From Chryseobacterium lathyri (GTDB lineage Bacteria > Bacteroidota > Bacteroidia > Flavobacteriales > Weeksellaceae), in the NCBI RefSeq assembly GCF_003290185.1, contig NZ_QNFY01000001.1, positions 186,001-250,000 of the forward strand: DNA of 64,000 nt, written 5' to 3'. The translations under genes were made by a program, and so were the position numbers. The notes under the pieces were generated by a model, which saw only the letters and a program-made list of their open reading frames with translations, did not search any database and was not told where the DNA came from. Positions 60,232 through 64,000 of the stretch are shown here, piece after piece (the first letter of the stretch is position 1; every line of letters starts with the position of its first letter).

Positions 60232-60792
60232 TTATTTTAAAAGAGCATCAACCTTGGAATTTAATACTTCTTCGGTCATCATTCCTAAATATTCGTCAAC
60301 TTTATCTCCTTTTCTCAAATAAGTAAAAGGAATTGAGCCGCCATCCCATTGTTTAAAATTATTTGTGAAAAAATTCGCGTCCAGCTTCTGACCATCCAAA
60401 AGAATGATATTTGCTGCAAGGTTATTTTCCTGTGCAAATTTTTTCACAGAAGTATTCCATTCAGACTTATCATCAAGGTTGATAAAAGTAAACTTTACCG
60501 GCTTATCTTTTAATTCCTCCATTTTGTTCTTAAAATGAGGGATTTCTCTCATACACGGTCCGCACCATGTTGCAAAAAAATTGGTAACATATAAAGTATC
60601 ATTCTTCTGAGCTAAATATTTTCCCAGATTATCCGGAGAAAGTTCCTTAGATGTATAAGCTGTTGTTTCAGAAGCTGTATTGTCCGCAACGGAAACTGAA
60701 TCTTTCACAGTGGTTTCAACGGTTTTCTGACCTTCTTTTTTGCAGCTGTAAAGAGCCGTAAGAATAAGCGTGGATAAAATTATCTTCTTCAT
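60232..60792 (-). CDS. TlpA-like thioredoxin-fold lipoprotein
   Basis: The 186-aa product has a lipobox YSC (residue 16) and a thioredoxin fold with FFATWCGPCMREIPHF, the CGPC active site, and FTFINLDDKSEW. The cis-Pro region is GGSIPFTYL. It is probably an envelope thiol-disulfide reductase. It is 22 bp upstream of the permease gene on the same strand, suggesting one unit. The divergent PaaE-like gene starts 32 bp away. Confidence 0.9.
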   Translation of the reverse strand: MKKIILSTLILTALYSCKKEGQKTVETTVKDSVSVADNTASETTAYTSKELSPDNLGKYLAQKNDTLYVTNFFATWCGPCMREIPHFKNKMEELKDKPVKFTFINLDDKSEWNTSVKKFAQENNLAANIILLDGQKLDANFFTNNFKQWDGGSIPFTYLRKGDKVDEYLGMMTEEVLNSKVDALLK

Positions 60793-60807
60793 AAATTATT
60801 TTTTGAC

Positions 60808-60815
60808 TATTTTTG
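60808..60815 (+). promoter_or_regulatory. Putative -7 box (TATTTTTG) of the PaaE-like gene
   Basis: It fits TAnnTTTG, nine bases before the ATG at 60825, within the divergent spacer. Confidence 0.45.
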
Positions 60816-60824
60816 AATTGAAGT

Positions 60825-61949
60825 ATGGAACAACAAATCTATAAAGGGAAACTGATACAGTTTCATCCGTTAAAAGTAGCGAAAAAGGAACAACTGACCA
60901 AAAATACTTTTTCTCTGGAGTTCGAGATTCCAGGGAATTTGAAGGAGAATTTCAAGTTTGAAGCGGGACAATTTGTAAGCATAAAATTTATTGCTCACGG
61001 TGAGGAAGTCATCAACGATTACTCAATGACTTCAGCGCCTTATGAGAAAAAAATATGCCTTGGAATCAAGGTGAATTCTTCTGATGGAGCCACTTCGGAG
61101 TTGTTCAGAAATTATAATGTTGGAGATGAGCTGATGGTAGGAGAGCCTTCCGGTAGGTTTACACTGGTCTCCAAACCAAGCGAATTCCGGACCATTGTTG
61201 CTTTTGCAGCCGGAATAGGGATTACCCCGATCCTGAGTCATTTTAAGAATATCCTTCATAAGGAACCGCGCACCAGGCTTTTTTTATTTTTTGGAAATAA
61301 AAGCTCTGAAGAAGTTATTTACAGAGAGCAATTGGATAATCTTGCCAGAATGCACGGTGAAAGACTTCAGATTTTTTACTTTTTTTCAAAGGAAAAAACA
61401 GCGGATCAGTTTTTCTACGGAAGGCTGGACGAAAAGAAATTGAGTTTGATTATTAATCAAATTCTTCATCTGGATGATACGGATGAGGAATCTACAATTT
61501 GGGATGCGGTAGATGAAGTATTGATATGCGGAAAAGGAGAGATGATAAAATCGCTTGCGAATGCCTGCTATCACCACGGAATTCCGAAAAAGAATATTCA
61601 TTTTGAACTTTTTGAAGAATATAATGATGACATTTATCCTGTAGAAAAAGAATTTCCGCTAATCGAAAATGTGGAAGTTAAGTTTAAAATGCTTGGAAAA
61701 GAATATGCAACCCATCTTCCTGATAACAGAGAGAAGATTCTTCAACAGCTTCTGATCCAGAATTTTCCGGTTCCTTATTCATGCAAATCCGGAATATGCG
61801 GAAGCTGCGAATGCTATCTTGAAGAAGGAGAGGTGGAGCTGCTTGAAAATGAATATCTGACTGAAAAAGAAGAAGCACAAGGCAAAATACTGGCATGCAT
61901 GTCCATTGTAAAAAGTAAGAAAATAAAGCTTAACTTTGACCTTAGTTGA
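60825..61949 (+). CDS. PaaE/ferredoxin-reductase-like flavoprotein with C-terminal 2Fe-2S domain
   Basis: The 374-aa protein combines an FNR-type FAD module (about 1-110, with the VINDYSMTSAP flavin motif), an NAD(P) module (about 120-265, AFAAGIGITPILS) and a plant-type 2Fe-2S ferredoxin domain (about 285-374). The cluster Cys are in CKSGICGSCECY and LACMS. This plan is shared with PaaE of phenylacetyl-CoA epoxidase and with related NADH-acceptor reductases. Partner oxygenase genes are not seen here, so the acceptor is open. Confidence 0.9.
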   Translation: MEQQIYKGKLIQFHPLKVAKKEQLTKNTFSLEFEIPGNLKENFKFEAGQFVSIKFIAHGEEVINDYSMTSAPYEKKICLGIKVNSSDGATSELFRNYNVGDELMVGEPSGRFTLVSKPSEFRTIVAFAAGIGITPILSHFKNILHKEPRTRLFLFFGNKSSEEVIYREQLDNLARMHGERLQIFYFFSKEKTADQFFYGRLDEKKLSLIINQILHLDDTDEESTIWDAVDEVLICGKGEMIKSLANACYHHGIPKKNIHFELFEEYNDDIYPVEKEFPLIENVEVKFKMLGKEYATHLPDNREKILQQLLIQNFPVPYSCKSGICGSCECYLEEGEVELLENEYLTEKEEAQGKILACMSIVKSKKIKLNFDLS

Positions 61950-62563
61950 GAGTTATCAGGAACATATTTAACTTGGGGTTTGTATCAGCAGAAATAGGAA
62001 TTCTGCTGATATGTCTTTGTAATGCATGGGTTTTCGGACTTACCAATGGGCGTACCTATACCAAGATTTCTAAAATTCCGCCACGGGAAGTTGCCCTGGT
62101 ACTGGGAACTTCTCCAAAGATGAGATCTGGCCAATCTAATCCTTATTTTACGAAAAGAATGGATGCTGCAGCACTTCTTTATCATCATGGTAAGATTAAA
62201 AAGATTATTGTAAGCGGAGAAAAAAGTAAAGGCTATAACGAGCCTGCTGCTATGAAAAATTACCTGGTCAATCAGGAAGGAGTTCCGGGAGACATCATCA
62301 TAGAAGATCCCAAAGGATTCAATACCTATAAAAGTATTCTGCGCTGTAAAGATGTTTACAAAAAGAAAGATGTGATCATTGTATCACAAGGCTTCCATAA
62401 TCTCCGTGCCTTATTTTTTGCAAGGAATAACACTATGAATGCCTTGGGTTTTGATGCGCAGGATGTCAGCAAACCGGAAAGTTACTACAGGAATCAGTTC
62501 AGGGAAATACTCGCCAGAGTGATTGCTGTAGTCTACTTCATATTGGGAATTTCTCCGGATTAG
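61946..62563 (+). CDS. SanA/ElyC/YdcF (DUF218) family membrane protein
   Basis: The 205-aa protein begins with a TTG codon that overlaps the preceding stop by three bases; no ATG is near, so TTG is the best start. One N-terminal membrane helix (EIGILLICLCNAWVFG) is followed by the DUF218 domain: VALVLGTSPK, YHHGKIKKIIVSGEKS, GFNTYKSILRCKDVY and VIIVSQGFHNLRALFFA. SanA-like proteins maintain envelope barrier function and vancomycin resistance. Its stop overlaps the convergent BamA-family gene by four bases. Confidence 0.86.
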   Translation: MRVIRNIFNLGFVSAEIGILLICLCNAWVFGLTNGRTYTKISKIPPREVALVLGTSPKMRSGQSNPYFTKRMDAAALLYHHGKIKKIIVSGEKSKGYNEPAAMKNYLVNQEGVPGDIIIEDPKGFNTYKSILRCKDVYKKKDVIIVSQGFHNLRALFFARNNTMNALGFDAQDVSKPESYYRNQFREILARVIAVVYFILGISPD

Positions 62564-64000
62564 AAAGGATACCCGAACGCGATATTCAATGTTGGTTTGA
62601 AAGGCTGGAAATTCTTGAATCTCCATCGGTCTCCTTCAGGTTTATTCGGATCATAAATCTTATAGGCAAGATCAAGTCTGAAAGTAATGTAGGCTACATT
62701 TACCCTTAAACCAAATCCACTGCCGATTCCCATTTGTCCTAAAAACTTATTGAATTTGAATTCATCACCATAACTGCTGTCTGTACCAGGCTTTCTAATA
62801 CTCCAGGTGTTTCCTATATCAGTAAATATGGCACCTTCATACATTTCATTAAAAGGGATTCTATATTCTATATTCGTGGTTAGCTTTACATTATTCGTCA
62901 TATAGGTGCGGACTCTTTCGTCGACCTGTGAGTCGGATGGACCTAGTCCTCCAAATGCTACCCATGCTCTGATATCATTGGATCCACCATTGAAATAAGA
63001 CTTAATAACAGGCATATCGGTAGAGTTTCCGTAAGGAACACCCACTCCTATGAACTGACGTAAAACCAACGTCTGATTGCCATTGAATTTAAAATATTTT
63101 CTAGTATCAATATCAAATTTAACAAACTGAGCATAGGGAATTCCGAAGATTGTTCTCTGCGGACTTACCACAACGCCCCCGTCATCTCTTTTCTGATTGA
63201 ATAAGCTTAAAATATTACCTGCAAGCTCTATTTTTCCGTTAAAATAGAAGGCATTGGGATAATCTTTTTTACCAATCTCATTATAAACAAAATTATAGAT
63301 CATGGAAGAAATAATCACATCCTGGGTCTGTCTGTCTTTATTCACAAGGGTTCCTTTGAAGGCTGTAAGGAGATCCTGCCCTTTCTGGTCAAGCGCTCCC
63401 TGATAGTTTGTATCTTGAACAATCTGCCTGGAAACATTGTCAAGGCTGAGTTCACCTGAAAGGAATTTTTGTTGGGTAATCGGGTCATAGGCAAAATAAC
63501 TCGCAAGTATATCGTCTTTTATAATTTCATCATTACTGAAATAGTCATAATAAGCATCCTTATTCTTCGTAAGACTAATTTGCGTATTGAAAAGGGTAAG
63601 CCTGTGTGACACCTGGTCATTGACGTTTGCCTGGTAATTCAATCCCGTATTGAAGTTCACTCTTCCTAAGCCGATATTGTTTTGTACTGAAGCTCCCAAC
63701 AGGATAGAAGAGGTTGGGGTATATCTTTTGGGAAGAAGCTTATAATAATTGAATGGAAGCAGAAGTCTTGGGAAATTAAGAGAAGCCTGCGCTGAAATTT
63801 CGTAAGCAAGATCTCTCTTATCAATATCTTTTGTACTTCTTATTGATCCGAATGTTCCTGAAATGCTTGTAGAAAGGTTTTCTGCACCTCTGAAAACATT
63901 CCTTGTGGTAAGGTCTACAGAAGGGGATATCCCAAGGTTCAGAATCTGAGAATAATTAATATCTGTTCCCACTTTAAGCTCATATTTAGGAAGCGGTTTC
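62560..64000 (-). CDS. BamA/TamA-family outer-membrane protein, C-terminal part
   Basis: The reading frame is open through the right edge, so the start is outside; the visible 480 residues begin LPKYELKVGTDINYSQILNL. They form a 16-strand Omp85-type barrel: NVFRGAENLSTSISGTFGS is the usual early strand, KYFKFNGNQTLVLRQFIGVG and SNDIRAWVAFGGLGPS (the conserved loop region) follow, and GSGFGLRVNVAYITFRLDLA with the terminal FKPTLNIAFGYPF end it. It inserts or exports outer-membrane proteins. POTRA domains are expected outside the window. Confidence 0.92.
   Translation of the reverse strand, partial: KPLPKYELKVGTDINYSQILNLGISPSVDLTTRNVFRGAENLSTSISGTFGSIRSTKDIDKRDLAYEISAQASLNFPRLLLPFNYYKLLPKRYTPTSSILLGASVQNNIGLGRVNFNTGLNYQANVNDQVSHRLTLFNTQISLTKNKDAYYDYFSNDEIIKDDILASYFAYDPITQQKFLSGELSLDNVSRQIVQDTNYQGALDQKGQDLLTAFKGTLVNKDRQTQDVIISSMIYNFVYNEIGKKDYPNAFYFNGKIELAGNILSLFNQKRDDGGVVVSPQRTIFGIPYAQFVKFDIDTRKYFKFNGNQTLVLRQFIGVGVPYGNSTDMPVIKSYFNGGSNDIRAWVAFGGLGPSDSQVDERVRTYMTNNVKLTTNIEYRIPFNEMYEGAIFTDIGNTWSIRKPGTDSSYGDEFKFNKFLGQMGIGSGFGLRVNVAYITFRLDLAYKIYDPNKPEGDRWRFKNFQPFKPTLNIAFGYPF

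Noticed and set aside
1..64000. CRISPR arrays, insertion sequences with transposase, rRNA operons
   Set aside because: No regularly spaced direct repeats, no transposase or integrase gene and no rRNA were seen.

Overview
The window looks like chromosomal DNA of a Chryseobacterium-like member of the Flavobacteriia (Bacteroidota). This rests on sequence traits, not on a database match: AT-rich spacers, genes preceded by TAnnTTTG -7 boxes rather than strong Shine-Dalgarno sites, a type IX secretion (T9SS) C-terminal sorting domain, SCK/ISC-type lipoboxes, a DUF6705-like lipoprotein family, a DUF4153 protein, standalone four-helix-bundle (S23/IVP) genes, and a phage-type duplicated small protein beside tRNA-Arg.

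Layout. 1-11.9 kb is mostly on the minus strand: the N-terminal part of an NtrC-type response regulator, a YggS PLP protein, a polysaccharide deacetylase lipoprotein, and a copper block (P1B-ATPase with four metal-binding modules, an HMA-AraC regulator and a thioesterase, with DUF72 downstream). Small regulators, a Gly-rich RRM protein, a DUF4153 membrane protein, a BlaI-type repressor and a PAP2 phosphatase follow. 12.0-14.8 kb holds pdhA and pdhC (E1 alpha and E2, no E1 beta). 15.4-19.3 kb is an accessory island: a lipoprotein with a possible JAMM hydrolase domain, three tandem paralogous lipoproteins with overlapping stop and start codons, and a small secreted protein. 19.3-25.7 kb is housekeeping: LolD-like ATPase, L,D-transpeptidase-like lipoprotein, RadC, a FemAB-like acyltransferase, a phytanoyl-CoA dioxygenase family protein, membrane proteins and soluble pyrophosphatase. 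25.9-28.6 kb is a membrane pyrophosphatase fused to an OmpA-like peptidoglycan-binding domain.

28.7-41.8 kb has an aminotransferase, M28 peptidase, a GNAT-VOC-endonuclease V operon, a GEVED/T9SS protein, a SWIM-SNF2 helicase, a KAS III-like synthase, an SDR with its AraC regulator, and the duplicated protein beside tRNA-Arg(CCU). 42-43.5 kb is mostly non-coding, with an inverted pair of perfect DnaA boxes, a probable 37-aa lipoprotein and an NmrA-like reductase. UvrA, a TonB receptor with DUF2490 (behind a 16-codon ORF plus terminator), an HD hydrolase and YegP follow to 51.2 kb.

51.3-58.1 kb is a fatty-acid beta-oxidation operon on the minus strand (marR, fadB-like, thiolase, acyl-CoA dehydrogenase). 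Two four-helix-bundle genes sit in its spacers between AT-rich inverted flanks, and two palindromic operators lie in front of marR. The window ends with a siderophore or cobalamin-type ABC transporter (ATPase and permease), a TlpA-like lipoprotein, a PaaE-like reductase, a SanA-like protein and a partial BamA-family protein.

The best candidates for something undescribed are the lipoprotein cluster at 15.4-19.2 kb, the cassette-like four-helix-bundle insertions, the pyrophosphatase-OmpA fusion, and the two very small transcription units at 42 and 47 kb.
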